64,000 nt of DNA from NCBI RefSeq assembly GCF_000349845.1, contig NC_020829.1, positions 5,401,001 through 5,465,000 of the forward strand, written 5' to 3'. Shown here in pieces: positions 10,093 to 17,675 of the stretch. Made by a program: the position numbers and the translations under genes. Numbering within the stretch: position 1 is the first letter of the stretch; each line of letters starts with the position of its first letter. Origin of the DNA: Pseudomonas sp. ATCC 13867. Its GTDB lineage: Bacteria; Pseudomonadota; Gammaproteobacteria; Pseudomonadales; Pseudomonadaceae. The notes under the pieces are model-generated. The model was given only the letters and a program-made list of their open reading frames with translations. It had not been told where the DNA came from and made no database searches.

Positions 10093-11412
10093 ATGAACGC
10101 CCGCGTTCACCAGCCGGTGCACACCGACCATCACGCCCCTTCCTACTACGCCGCAAGCGTCAATCGACGCCTCGAAGTGCCTCCCCTGGCCGGTGAGGAA
10201 AAGGCTGACGTGTGCATCATCGGCGGTGGCTTCTCCGGGTTGAGCACCGCTATCGAACTGGCCGAGCGCGGCCTCTCGGTGGTACTGCTCGAGGCCCACC
10301 GGATCGGCTGGGGCGCCAGCGGGCGCAACGGCGGCCAACTGATTCGCGGGGTCGGCCACGGCGTCGAGCAGTTCGAGCCGGTGATCGGTGCCGACGGCGT
10401 GCGCGAACTCAAGCTGATGGGCCTGGAAGCCGTGGAGATCGTCCGCCGCCGCGTCGAACAGTACTCCATCGACTGCGACCTGACCTGGGGCTACTGCGAC
10501 CTGGCCAACAAGTCGTCGGACGTCGAAGGCTTCCAGGAAGATTTCGACGAACTGAAAAGCCTCGGCTACCGCCACGAACTGCGTATGGTCCCGAAAGAGG
10601 AAATGCGCTCCATCGTCGGCTCCGACCAGTACGTCGGCGGCATGGTGGACATGGGCTCCGGCCACCTGCACCCGCTCAACCTCGCCCTGGGCGAAGCCGC
10701 CGCAGCGCAGAGCCTGGGCGTGCGCCTGTTCGAAAATTCGAAGGTCACGGCGATCGACTACGGCAGCGAAGTGCGCGTGCGCACCGCCGGCGGCAGCGTA
10801 CGCGCCAAGACCCTGGTGATCGCCTGCAACGCCTACCAGAATGGCCTGAATCACTACCTCGACGGCAAGGTGCTGCCGGCCGGCAGCTACGTGATCGCCA
10901 CCGAGCCGCTGTCCGCCGAGCAGGCCCACGCCCTGTTGCCGCAGAACATGGCGGTGTGCGACCAGCGCGTAGCGCTGGACTACTACCGACTCTCCGCCGA
11001 CAACCGCCTGCTGTTCGGCGGCGCCTGTCACTATTCGGGCCGCGATCCGGCGGACATCGCCGCCTACATGCGGCCGAAGATGCTCAAGGTGTTCCCGCAC
11101 CTGGCGAACGTCCGCATCGACTACCAGTGGGGCGGCATGATCGGCATCGGCGCCAACCGCCTGCCGCAGATCGGCCGCCTGCCGAACCAACCCAACGTGT
11201 ACTTCGCCCAGGCCTACGCCGGCCACGGGGTGAATGCCACGCACCTGGCCGGCAGGCTGCTCGCCGAAGCCATCGCCGGCCAGCACGGCAGCGGTTTCGA
11301 ACTGTTCGCCAAGGTGCCGCACATCACCTTCCCCGGCGGCAAGCTGCTGCGCTCGCCGCTGCTGGCCTTGGGCATGGCCTGGTACCGCTTCAAGGAAACC
11401 CTCGGCGGCTGA
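10093..11412 (+). CDS. pauB4: FAD-dependent gamma-glutamylpolyamine oxidase (PauB4-like)
   Basis: 439 residues of the DAO/PuuB oxidoreductase family. The FAD motif is VCIIGGGFSGLSTAIELAERG, followed by LLEAHRIGWGASGRNGGQL, characteristic of PuuB-like enzymes. It ends with the second FAD contact AQAYAGHGVNATHLAG. PuuB oxidises gamma-glutamylputrescine to the aldehyde, which a PuuC/KauB-type dehydrogenase then handles. By position it matches PA5309, named pauB4 in P. aeruginosa. The glutamyl-polyamine ligase that precedes it in the pathway is not in this window. Downstream are a PLD-like gene and then kauB on the other strand. Confidence 0.85.
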   Translation: MNARVHQPVHTDHHAPSYYAASVNRRLEVPPLAGEEKADVCIIGGGFSGLSTAIELAERGLSVVLLEAHRIGWGASGRNGGQLIRGVGHGVEQFEPVIGADGVRELKLMGLEAVEIVRRRVEQYSIDCDLTWGYCDLANKSSDVEGFQEDFDELKSLGYRHELRMVPKEEMRSIVGSDQYVGGMVDMGSGHLHPLNLALGEAAAAQSLGVRLFENSKVTAIDYGSEVRVRTAGGSVRAKTLVIACNAYQNGLNHYLDGKVLPAGSYVIATEPLSAEQAHALLPQNMAVCDQRVALDYYRLSADNRLLFGGACHYSGRDPADIAAYMRPKMLKVFPHLANVRIDYQWGGMIGIGANRLPQIGRLPNQPNVYFAQAYAGHGVNATHLAGRLLAEAIAGQHGSGFELFAKVPHITFPGGKLLRSPLLALGMAWYRFKETLGG

Positions 11413-11481
11413 CCGCCCACGCGATCCAGCGGCTAGAATCTTCCGCAGCCCGTCACCGGCGGGCTTGTCGGAGACTTCTCA

Positions 11482-13035
11482 TTGCTTCATCGCCTGCTCC
11501 TGCCGATCCTGCTGGTCCTGGGGGGTTGCGCCAGTGCGCCACCGCCCGAGCCTTCGCACGTGCTGCCGGTGCAGGGTACCCGGCTGGACAACCAGATCAG
11601 CGAGCAGGCCGCGGCCCATCCCGGCCAGTCCGGCTTCCACCTGCTGGCCTCCAGCATCGACGCCTTCCTCGCCCGCGCCGAACTGATCCGCAAGGCCCAG
11701 CGCAGCCTCGACATCCAGTACTACATCGTCCACGACGGCCTCACCACCCGCGCCCTGATCCGCGAGTTGCTGCGCGCCGCCGACCGGGGCGTGCGCATAC
11801 GCGTGCTGATCGACGACACCAGCAGCGACGGCTGGGACTACGAGCTGGGCACCCTCGCCGCCCACCCGAACATCCAGATCCGCCTGTTCAACCCGCTGCA
11901 CCTGGGCCGCAGCACCGGTTTCACCCGCAACATGGGGCGCCTGTTCAACCTCTCCGAGCAGCACCGGCGCATGCACAACAAGCTGTGGCTGGCGGACGAC
12001 AGCGTGGCCATTGTCGGCGGCCGCAACCTGGGCGACGAGTACTTCGGCGCCAAGGCCGAGATGAATTTCAGCGACCTCGACCTGCTCGGCGTCGGGCCGG
12101 TCGCCCAGTCCCTCGGGGTGAGCTTCGACCAGTACTGGAACAGCACCCTGAGCCGCCCCATCGAGGACTACCTCTGGAGCCGGCCGGGCAAGAAGGAGCT
12201 GGACGGCGTCCGGCGCCGCCTCGACCGCTACCTGGAGCGTGCGCGGGTCAAGCGCTCGGGCTATATCGCACGGCTCAACCTCAGCAGCAACCGGCCGCAC
12301 CTGGACAACTGGCTGGACGACCTGGTGTGGGCGCCCGCCCACGCCATCTGGGACGCTCCGCTGAAAGTGCTCGACCAGGGCGACTCCCGGCCCGAGCAAC
12401 TGCTGAGCACCCAGCTCGCCCCGCTGTTCGACGGGGTTTCCCATGAGCTGATCCTGGTTTCGGCCTACTTCGTACCGACCCGCGCCGGGGTCGACTACCT
12501 GACCCGGCGCGCCGACCAGGGCGTCAGCGTGCGCCTGCTGACCAACTCGCTGGAGGCAACCGACGTACCGGCCGTCCACGCCGGCTACGCGCCGTACCGC
12601 ATGGCCCTGCTGGAGCACGGAGTGAAACTCTTCGAACTGCGCGCCGAACCGGACCAGCGCATCGCCGGCGCTCCCTGGATGGTGCGCGGCTCCAGCAGCG
12701 CCAGCCTGCACAGCAAGGCGGCGGTGTTCGACCGCCGGCAGGTGTTCGTCGGCTCGCTGAACTTCGACCCGCGCTCGGTGCTGTGGAACACCGAAGTCGG
12801 GGTCATCGTCGACAGCCCGGAACTGGCCGAACAGGTTCGCCGCCTGGCACTGACCGGCATGTCGCCCAACGTCAGCTACCAGGTGAAGATCGACCGCAGC
12901 GGCGCGCGGCCCCGGTTGGTCTGGATCGACGAGCGCGACGGCCAACGCCACACGCGGCACCATGAACCGGGCAACCTCTGGCGCCGCTTCAATGCCTGGG
13001 TCGCCGGTGCCATCGGGCTGGAGAAGATGCTTTAG
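11482..13035 (+). CDS. Phospholipase D / cardiolipin synthase-like lipoprotein
   Basis: 517 residues with a TTG start (GGAG nine bases upstream) and a lipoprotein signal (LLLPILLVLGGC). Two HKD motifs are present: HNKLWLADDSVAIVGGRNLG (about residue 170) and HSKAAVFDRRQVFVGSLNFD (about residue 410). Both contain the HxKx4D signature, so the enzyme should be active. The family includes cardiolipin synthase C and periplasmic phospholipases D. Lipidation suggests it acts at the periplasmic face of a membrane. Its last four bases overlap the convergent MFS gene. Confidence 0.85.
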   Translation: MLHRLLLPILLVLGGCASAPPPEPSHVLPVQGTRLDNQISEQAAAHPGQSGFHLLASSIDAFLARAELIRKAQRSLDIQYYIVHDGLTTRALIRELLRAADRGVRIRVLIDDTSSDGWDYELGTLAAHPNIQIRLFNPLHLGRSTGFTRNMGRLFNLSEQHRRMHNKLWLADDSVAIVGGRNLGDEYFGAKAEMNFSDLDLLGVGPVAQSLGVSFDQYWNSTLSRPIEDYLWSRPGKKELDGVRRRLDRYLERARVKRSGYIARLNLSSNRPHLDNWLDDLVWAPAHAIWDAPLKVLDQGDSRPEQLLSTQLAPLFDGVSHELILVSAYFVPTRAGVDYLTRRADQGVSVRLLTNSLEATDVPAVHAGYAPYRMALLEHGVKLFELRAEPDQRIAGAPWMVRGSSSASLHSKAAVFDRRQVFVGSLNFDPRSVLWNTEVGVIVDSPELAEQVRRLALTGMSPNVSYQVKIDRSGARPRLVWIDERDGQRHTRHHEPGNLWRRFNAWVAGAIGLEKML

Positions 13036-14201
13036 AAACGCTCCCGCTGCAGCTCGGCGTCGGTCGCCTGCATGGCCGGCGGCAAGCCGCGGTAGGACAC
13101 CAGCACGACGAAGCCCGCCGCGCCCAGCGCCATTACCATCGGCAATGCATGACCGCTGATCCACTGGCTCGCGGCGCCCGTGGCCAGCGGACCGATCAGG
13201 CAGCCGATCCCCCAAAGCTGGGCGATGTGCGCATTGGCACGAACCAGGGCATCGTCCCGGTAACGCTCTCCGATGAGGATCAGCGACAGGGTGAACAGCC
13301 CGCCCGCGCTGGCGCCGAACAGTACCAGCACCGGCCAGATCGCCGGACCGTGCAGCAGTGGCGGAATGCCCAGGCTGCTCGCCAGCAGCACCAGGCCGCA
13401 GCCCTTGAACAGCGTCTGCCGGGAGATGCGATCCGCCAGCCAGCCGATGGGCAGTTGCAGCAGCGCATCGCCGATGACCACCGTGCTGACCATCGCCAGG
13501 GCCACTGCCTGGGTGAAGCCCTGTTGCACGCCGTAGACCGGCAGCAAGGTGAGGATCATCGCCTCGAAACCGGCGAACAGCACCACCGCCCAAGCGATCG
13601 CCGGCAACTGCGCGCAGAAGCCGAACAGCCCGCGCCCGGAAGCGCTGTGCGGATCGACCTTGGGCGCGCCGCCACGGCCGAGCAGCAGCAGCGAACCGCC
13701 GATCAGCAGGCACCCGCTGAACCAGAAGCCACGGTCGTCGGCAGTGCCGATGAAGGTCAGCAGCACCGGGCCGGACAACTGGCTCAGCGCATAGCCGGTG
13801 CCATACAGCGCCACCAGGCGACCACGCCATTTCTCGATGGCCAGCTGGTTGATCCAGCTTTCACCGAGGATGAACACCACGGTCAGTTGCACGCCGATCA
13901 GCAGGCGCAGCAGCAGCCAGACCGGATAACTCTGCAGCAACGCCAGCAGGCCGACCGAGAAGGCCCCCGAAATCAGGCACAGCTGCATCAGCCGCGGCGT
14001 ACCGATACGCGCCGCGAGCCGGCCGGCCAGTGCGGCCCCCAGCAGCACACCCACCGCGGGCGTCGCCGCCATGACGCCAATGGCGAAGCTGCCATAGCCC
14101 CAGCTTTCGAGGCGCAGCGACACCAGCGGCATGGTCAGCCCGAGGGCCAGACCGATACTGATGACCGACAGGCAGACCGCAGAATAGGCACCCCAACGCA
14201 T
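13032..14201 (-). CDS. MFS transporter
   Basis: 389 residues with about 12 hydrophobic segments. The first is AVCLSVISIGLALGLTMPLV, and the segment after it (FAIGVMAATPAVGVLLGAAL) is followed by the loop GRLAARIGTPR, which fits the MFS loop 2-3 signature. The ATG at 14201 is preferred because GGGAG lies eight bases upstream; the open frame to 14261 has no membrane character. It resembles the YcaD/YfkF-like subgroup. The substrate cannot be told from the sequence. It lies between the PLD-like gene and kauB, so a link to polyamine or amino acid traffic is possible but unproven. Confidence 0.85.
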   Translation of the reverse strand: MRWGAYSAVCLSVISIGLALGLTMPLVSLRLESWGYGSFAIGVMAATPAVGVLLGAALAGRLAARIGTPRLMQLCLISGAFSVGLLALLQSYPVWLLLRLLIGVQLTVVFILGESWINQLAIEKWRGRLVALYGTGYALSQLSGPVLLTFIGTADDRGFWFSGCLLIGGSLLLLGRGGAPKVDPHSASGRGLFGFCAQLPAIAWAVVLFAGFEAMILTLLPVYGVQQGFTQAVALAMVSTVVIGDALLQLPIGWLADRISRQTLFKGCGLVLLASSLGIPPLLHGPAIWPVLVLFGASAGGLFTLSLILIGERYRDDALVRANAHIAQLWGIGCLIGPLATGAASQWISGHALPMVMALGAAGFVVLVSYRGLPPAMQATDAELQRERF

Positions 14202-14400
14202 TGTCTTTCTCCCGTTCCATCCGGAGCGCACGCCGGGCCCGTCAGGTTGCCCGATGCGCAATGCACAACGGCCGGGCTTCCCAGAGGGAAACCCGGCCGC
14301 AGGTTTGGCTCTTGTCAGAGCGACCCCTGAACGGGGCCGACCTGGCCAGGCCTGGATCGATAAGGTCGTTACGGAGGGAGCGAGCTCCCCCGCGCCGTCC

Positions 14401-15894
14401 TTAGAGCTTGATCCAAGTGGCCTTCAGCTCGGTGTACTTGTCGAACGCGTGCAGCGACTTGTCGCGACCGTTGCCGGACTGCTTGAAGCCACCGAACGGA
14501 GCGGTCATGTCGCCGCCGTCGTACTGGTTCACCCATACGCTGCCGGCGCGCAGCGCCTTGGCGGTCAGGTGAGCCTTGGACAGATCGCTGGTCCACACCG
14601 CGGCGGCCAGGCCGTACGGGGTGTCGTTGGCAATACGTACGGCTTCCTCGGCATCGGTGAACTCGATGACCGACAGCACCGGGCCGAAGATCTCTTCACG
14701 GGCGATGCGCATGGCGTTGGTCACACCGTCGAAGATAGTCGGCTCGACGTAGGTGCCACCGGTCTCTTCCAGAGTGCGCTTGCCGCCGGCGACCAGCTTG
14801 GCGCCGTCGTCGTGGCCTGCCTGGATATAGCTCAGCACGTTGTTCATCTGGGTGGTGTCGACCAGCGCACCGACGTTGGTGTCCGGGTCCAGCGGGTTGC
14901 CCGGCTTCCAGGCCTTGATGGCCTCGACCACCAGCGGCACGAACTCGGCCTTGATCGACTTCTCCACCAGCAGGCGCGAGCCGGCGGTGCAGACTTCGCC
15001 CTGGTTGAAGGCGATGGCGCTGGCGGCGGCTTCGGCGGCGGCCTTCAGGTCCGGCGCGTCGGCGAAGACGATGTTCGGGCTCTTGCCGCCGGCTTCCAGC
15101 CAGACGCGCTTCATGTTCGACTCGCCAGCGTAGATCATCAGTTGCTTGGCGATCTTGGTCGAACCGGTGAACACCAGGGTATCGACGTCCATGTGCAGGG
15201 CCAGGGCCTTGCCCACGGTGTGGCCGAAGCCCGGCAGGACGTTGAACACGCCTTTCGGGATGCCGGCCTCGATGGCCAGCTGGGCGATGCGGATACCGGT
15301 CAGCGGCGACTTCTCGGAGGGCTTGAGGATCACCGAGTTACCGGTGGACAGCGCCGGGCCGAGTTTCCAGCAGGTCATCAGCAGCGGGAAGTTCCACGGC
15401 ACGATGGCGGCAACCACGCCCACCGGCTCGCGGGTCACCAGGCCCAGCTCATTGTGGGCAGTGGCAGCGACTTCGTCGTAGATCTTGTCGATCGCTTCAC
15501 CGCTCCAGCGCAGGCTGTTGGCGGCGCTGTTCACGTCGATGCTCAGCGAGTCGCTGATCGGCTTGCCCATGTCCAGGGTTTCCAGCAGGGCCAGCTCTTC
15601 GGCGTTTTCCAGCAGCAGCTCGGAGAAGCGGATCATGACCTTCTTGCGCTGGGCCGGGGCCATGCGCGACCACACCCCGGAGTCGAAGGTGGCACGGGCG
15701 ACCTGCACGGCACGCTCGGCATCGGCGAGGTCGCAGCTGGCGACCTTGGCCAGGAAGCGGCCATCCACGGGGCTGATGCAATCGAAGGTGGCGCCGGATA
15801 CGGCGTCGACGTATTCACCGTTGACGAAGGCGCGGCCTTCGATCTTCAGATCCTTGGCGCGAGCTTCCCAATCGGCGCGAGTGAGGGTACCCAT
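14401..15894 (-). CDS. kauB: NAD-dependent gamma-guanidinobutyraldehyde/aminobutyraldehyde dehydrogenase
   Basis: 497 residues, a full-length aldehyde dehydrogenase. Visible are the cofactor loop FTGSTKIAKQL, the catalytic glutamate in LEAGGKSPNIVF, and the catalytic cysteine in NQGEVCTAGSRL near residue 300. It ends GSVWVNQYDGGDMTAPFGGF. By sequence and place it is the P. aeruginosa kauB (also called pauC, PA5312), which oxidises the aldehydes made in the arginine-decarboxylase/oxidase and polyamine pathways. The aminotransferase gene that I recall following kauB in P. aeruginosa is not found here: the cupin gene comes next. Confidence 0.92.
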   Translation of the reverse strand: MGTLTRADWEARAKDLKIEGRAFVNGEYVDAVSGATFDCISPVDGRFLAKVASCDLADAERAVQVARATFDSGVWSRMAPAQRKKVMIRFSELLLENAEELALLETLDMGKPISDSLSIDVNSAANSLRWSGEAIDKIYDEVAATAHNELGLVTREPVGVVAAIVPWNFPLLMTCWKLGPALSTGNSVILKPSEKSPLTGIRIAQLAIEAGIPKGVFNVLPGFGHTVGKALALHMDVDTLVFTGSTKIAKQLMIYAGESNMKRVWLEAGGKSPNIVFADAPDLKAAAEAAASAIAFNQGEVCTAGSRLLVEKSIKAEFVPLVVEAIKAWKPGNPLDPDTNVGALVDTTQMNNVLSYIQAGHDDGAKLVAGGKRTLEETGGTYVEPTIFDGVTNAMRIAREEIFGPVLSVIEFTDAEEAVRIANDTPYGLAAAVWTSDLSKAHLTAKALRAGSVWVNQYDGGDMTAPFGGFKQSGNGRDKSLHAFDKYTELKATWIKL

Positions 15895-16198
15895 GACAAC
15901 GTGTCCTCTTATTAATGTACTTATCTAAGGTCCAGGCGCCCGGTGCGGGCGCGCTGTCAAATATTCCGCAAGGCGGAGCAAACGCATGCTGTCCGCCACC
16001 CTAAACCGGAGCCTGGCAATTTTCAATATTTTTTACACTATGCGGCCAAATGGCCTTGTCACGTTCGTTTTATTAAACATAGACTGCCTTGATTCATCGG
16101 CTGATGGTTTTCCGACAGCCGTATCGGAGTAAATATCCAACAGCGCTGCGCGTGCCCGCACGCACTCTCGCCAACAACTCTAAAGAACCGAGACCGCC
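15895..16198. promoter_or_regulatory. kauB / cupin divergent intergenic region
   Basis: 304 bases between two divergent genes, so both promoters must lie here. An AT-rich tract at 16020-16080 contains TTTTTTACACTAT and the small inverted repeat GGCCAAATGGCC at 16044-16055, a possible operator. PauR binding is likely here by analogy, but I cannot recognise its site with confidence. Confidence 0.4.
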
Positions 16199-16561
16199 AT
16201 GAACGTCGAGCAGATCGTCGATTTCGCCCAGGCCACCACCGCCCCCGAACACTACCGCCCCGCCCCGGACCGCATCATCAAGGGCGACCCGGCGCAGAGC
16301 GTGCGCAACCACTACGCCAGCGACTGCGGCCAGTTCAACGTGGGCATCTGGGAAGGCGAGCCGGGCCACTGGAACGTCAGCTACACCGAGCACGAGTACT
16401 GCGAGATCCTCCAGGGCGTATCGGTGATCCGTGATGCCAACGGCGGCGCCAAGACCGTGCGCGTCGGCGACCGCTTCGTCATCCCGGCCGGCTTCAGCGG
16501 CACCTGGGAAGTGCTGGAGCCTTGCCGCAAGGTCTACGTGATCTTCGAGCAGAAGGCCTGA
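16199..16561 (+). CDS. Cupin domain protein (DUF861-like)
   Basis: 120 residues forming a single cupin barrel. Conserved parts are IWEGEPGHWNVSYTEHEYCE (which carries the H...E pattern of cupin motif 1) and RVGDRFVIPAGFSGTWEVLE (motif 2). The DUF861 family includes ureidoglycolate hydrolase-like and ethanolamine-utilisation-type cupins; the substrate is unknown. It is divergent from kauB, and its place next to polyamine genes hints at a role there. Its terminator has been split by an insertion. Confidence 0.8.
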   Translation: MNVEQIVDFAQATTAPEHYRPAPDRIIKGDPAQSVRNHYASDCGQFNVGIWEGEPGHWNVSYTEHEYCEILQGVSVIRDANGGAKTVRVGDRFVIPAGFSGTWEVLEPCRKVYVIFEQKA

Positions 16562-16582
16562 TCGCCCGACCATGAAAAAGCC

Positions 16583-16594
16583 CGTCGATTGGCG
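16583..16594. repeat. Left 12-bp target site duplication
   Basis: CGTCGATTGGCG occurs here and again at 16802-16813, exactly flanking the inverted-repeat element. A 12-bp direct repeat is in the range made by IS4-family transposases. Confidence 0.85.
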
Positions 16595-16614
16595 TAATGC
16601 TGTTCACTTAAGAA

Positions 16615-16656
16615 AAACGCCGCGACTCCTTTGCCAGGATCGCGGCGTTTCTTTGC
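16615..16656 (+). terminator. Terminator-like hairpin 1 in the MITE
   Basis: An 11-bp arm AAACGCCGCGA pairs with TCGCGGCGTTT; the loop holds a further TCCT/AGGA stem. TCTTTG follows on the plus strand. It could stop transcription coming from the cupin gene. Confidence 0.6.
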
Positions 16657-16721
16657 TCCGCAGGTCGCTTCAAGCGGAGATTTTGAATGGGTTGTTCCCT
16701 CTGTGGCTCTGAAAAAGGAAC

Positions 16722-16755
16722 AAAAAACCGATACCAGAGCACCTGGTATCGGTTT
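16722..16755 (-). terminator. Terminator-like hairpin 2 in the MITE
   Basis: A perfect 13-bp stem (AAACCGATACCAG with CTGGTATCGGTTT, loop AGCAC) is followed on the minus strand by six T residues. It could stop transcription running through from rpmBG. Confidence 0.65.
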
Positions 16756-16801
16756 ATCGGAGCTCGCGATTGTCCACTAAATGCCTAAGTGAACAGCATT
16801 A

Positions 16802-16813
16802 CGTCGATTGGCG
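16802..16813. repeat. Right 12-bp target site duplication
   Basis: Second copy of CGTCGATTGGCG, identical to 16583-16594. Confidence 0.85.
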
Positions 16814-16856
16814 GGCTTTTTTGTACCTGCCGCGTCACGCGGGAAACGGCAGGCAA

Positions 16857-16885
16857 GAAAAAACCCGCCACGAGGGGCGGGTTTC
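16857..16885 (-). terminator. Rho-independent terminator of rpmBG
   Basis: A 9-bp stem (AAACCCGCC with GGCGGGTTT) is followed on the minus strand by a T run. It lies about 20 bases after the rpmG stop. Confidence 0.85.
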
Positions 16886-16905
16886 TTCACAAGGGCGAAG
16901 ATCAA

Positions 16906-17061
16906 TTACTTGATCTTGGCTTCCTTGTAGATCACGTGCTTGCGAACAACCGGATCGAATTTCTTGATCTCGATTTTCTCAGGCTTGGTGCGCTTGTTCT
17001 TGTCGGTGGTGTAGAAGTGGCCGGTACCGGCGCTGGACACCAAACGGATCAGTTCACGCAT
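16906..17061 (-). CDS. rpmG: 50S ribosomal protein L33
   Basis: 51 residues beginning [19 protein letters not shown] and ending VIYKEAKIK, the standard length for proteobacterial L33. This is the cysteine-free (zinc-independent) form: the CxxC pairs seen in C+ paralogues are absent. It follows rpmB after 12 bases, and a purine-rich GGAGC precedes the start codon. Part of the large ribosomal subunit near the E site. Confidence 0.97.
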   Translation of the reverse strand: MRELIRLVSSAGTGHFYTTDKNKRTKPEKIEIKKFDPVVRKHVIYKEAKIK

Positions 17062-17073
17062 GACTGCAGCTCC

Positions 17074-17310
17074 TTAGAATTTTTCGCCGCGGGTGCGCAG
17101 GTCGTTCAGAACGGCCTCGATACCACGCTTGTCGATGATACGCATGCCTTTGGCGGAAACGCGCAGACGTACGAAACGCTTCTCGGATTCTACCCAGAAA
17201 CGGTGGTGCTGCAGGTTCGGCAGGAAACGGCGACGGGTTTTGTTGTGTGCGTGGGAAATGTTGTTCCCGGTAACCGGACCCTTACCGGTCACTTGGCAAA
17301 CTCTCGACAT
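17074..17310 (-). CDS. rpmB: 50S ribosomal protein L28
   Basis: 78 residues beginning [20 protein letters not shown], the canonical L28 start, with [16 protein letters not shown]. First gene of the two-gene rpmB-rpmG operon. A plausible sigma70 promoter lies about 150 bases upstream at 17458-17487. Confidence 0.97.
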   Translation of the reverse strand: MSRVCQVTGKGPVTGNNISHAHNKTRRRFLPNLQHHRFWVESEKRFVRLRVSAKGMRIIDKRGIEAVLNDLRTRGEKF

Positions 17311-17457
17311 GGCTCAGCCCTCTGTAAACCACATGCCAAACCCGGCATGGGTTGGCTGCTTAACTCAATTGGATTCTCAGTTTCACCAGGGTCTTAACTG
17401 CCACATCGCCGCGAACGGGTCGCAAGATCAGAGCAGGGCCCCAGAAAAGAGCGCAGC

Positions 17458-17487
17458 TTTATATCAGAAAGACACTCCGCGCTGCAA
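17458..17487 (-). promoter_or_regulatory. Putative sigma70 promoter of rpmBG
   Basis: On the minus strand TTGCAG and TATAAA are separated by 18 bases. The predicted transcript would have a leader of about 140 bases before rpmB. The rest of the 365-base gap (17311-17675) shows no other clear feature apart from the dppA5 ribosome site GGAG at its right end. Confidence 0.5.
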
Positions 17488-17675
17488 GGGCGGGCGCCAC
17501 TCCGGGAACGCAACGCCAGCCCCCGTGGGGCGTGGCACTCGTGCCGTTCGTCGCCTGTCATCGTTGTCGCTGCGGGCATGTTGGTCTAGGGTAGCGCCTT
17601 CGAGGTTGCCAACAGCCTTGCATGACTCGCCCAACCCCGCGGATGGGCATCTTGCCACCCTGTACGGAGTCCGTC

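Larger units (their letters stand above)
16595..16801. mobile_element. 207-bp MITE-like element with IS4-type ends
   Basis: The terminal inverted repeats are TAATGCTGTTCACTTAAG on the left and the complement of TAATGCTGTTCACTTAGG on the right (17 of 18 matching). The TAATGC...TTAAG pattern resembles ends of the IS4 family. The element is flanked by a perfect 12-bp direct repeat and encodes no protein, so it would need a transposase supplied elsewhere. Inside are two strong hairpins and one weaker one (CTCCGC/GCGGAG). It sits in the terminator between the cupin gene and rpmG. Confidence 0.8.
16575..16822. other. Bidirectional terminator split by an insertion
   Basis: The left half (GAAAAAGCCCG at 16575-16585 region) and the right half (CGGGCTTTTTT at 16812-16822) can be joined by removing 16595-16801 and one copy of the 12-bp repeat. 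The result is a perfect hairpin: AAAAAGCCCG, an 8-base loop, CGGGCTTTTT. It would have served both the cupin gene and rpmG. The two halves are now more than 200 bases apart. Confidence 0.75.

Noticed and set aside
11479..13830. A 783-codon open frame on the minus strand
   Set aside because: Antisense of the PLD-like gene and overlapping the MFS gene in another frame. Low-complexity composition.
14271..14299. Hairpin after kauB considered as a terminator
   Set aside because: The stem has a mismatch and no T run follows on the minus strand, so I could not support the call.
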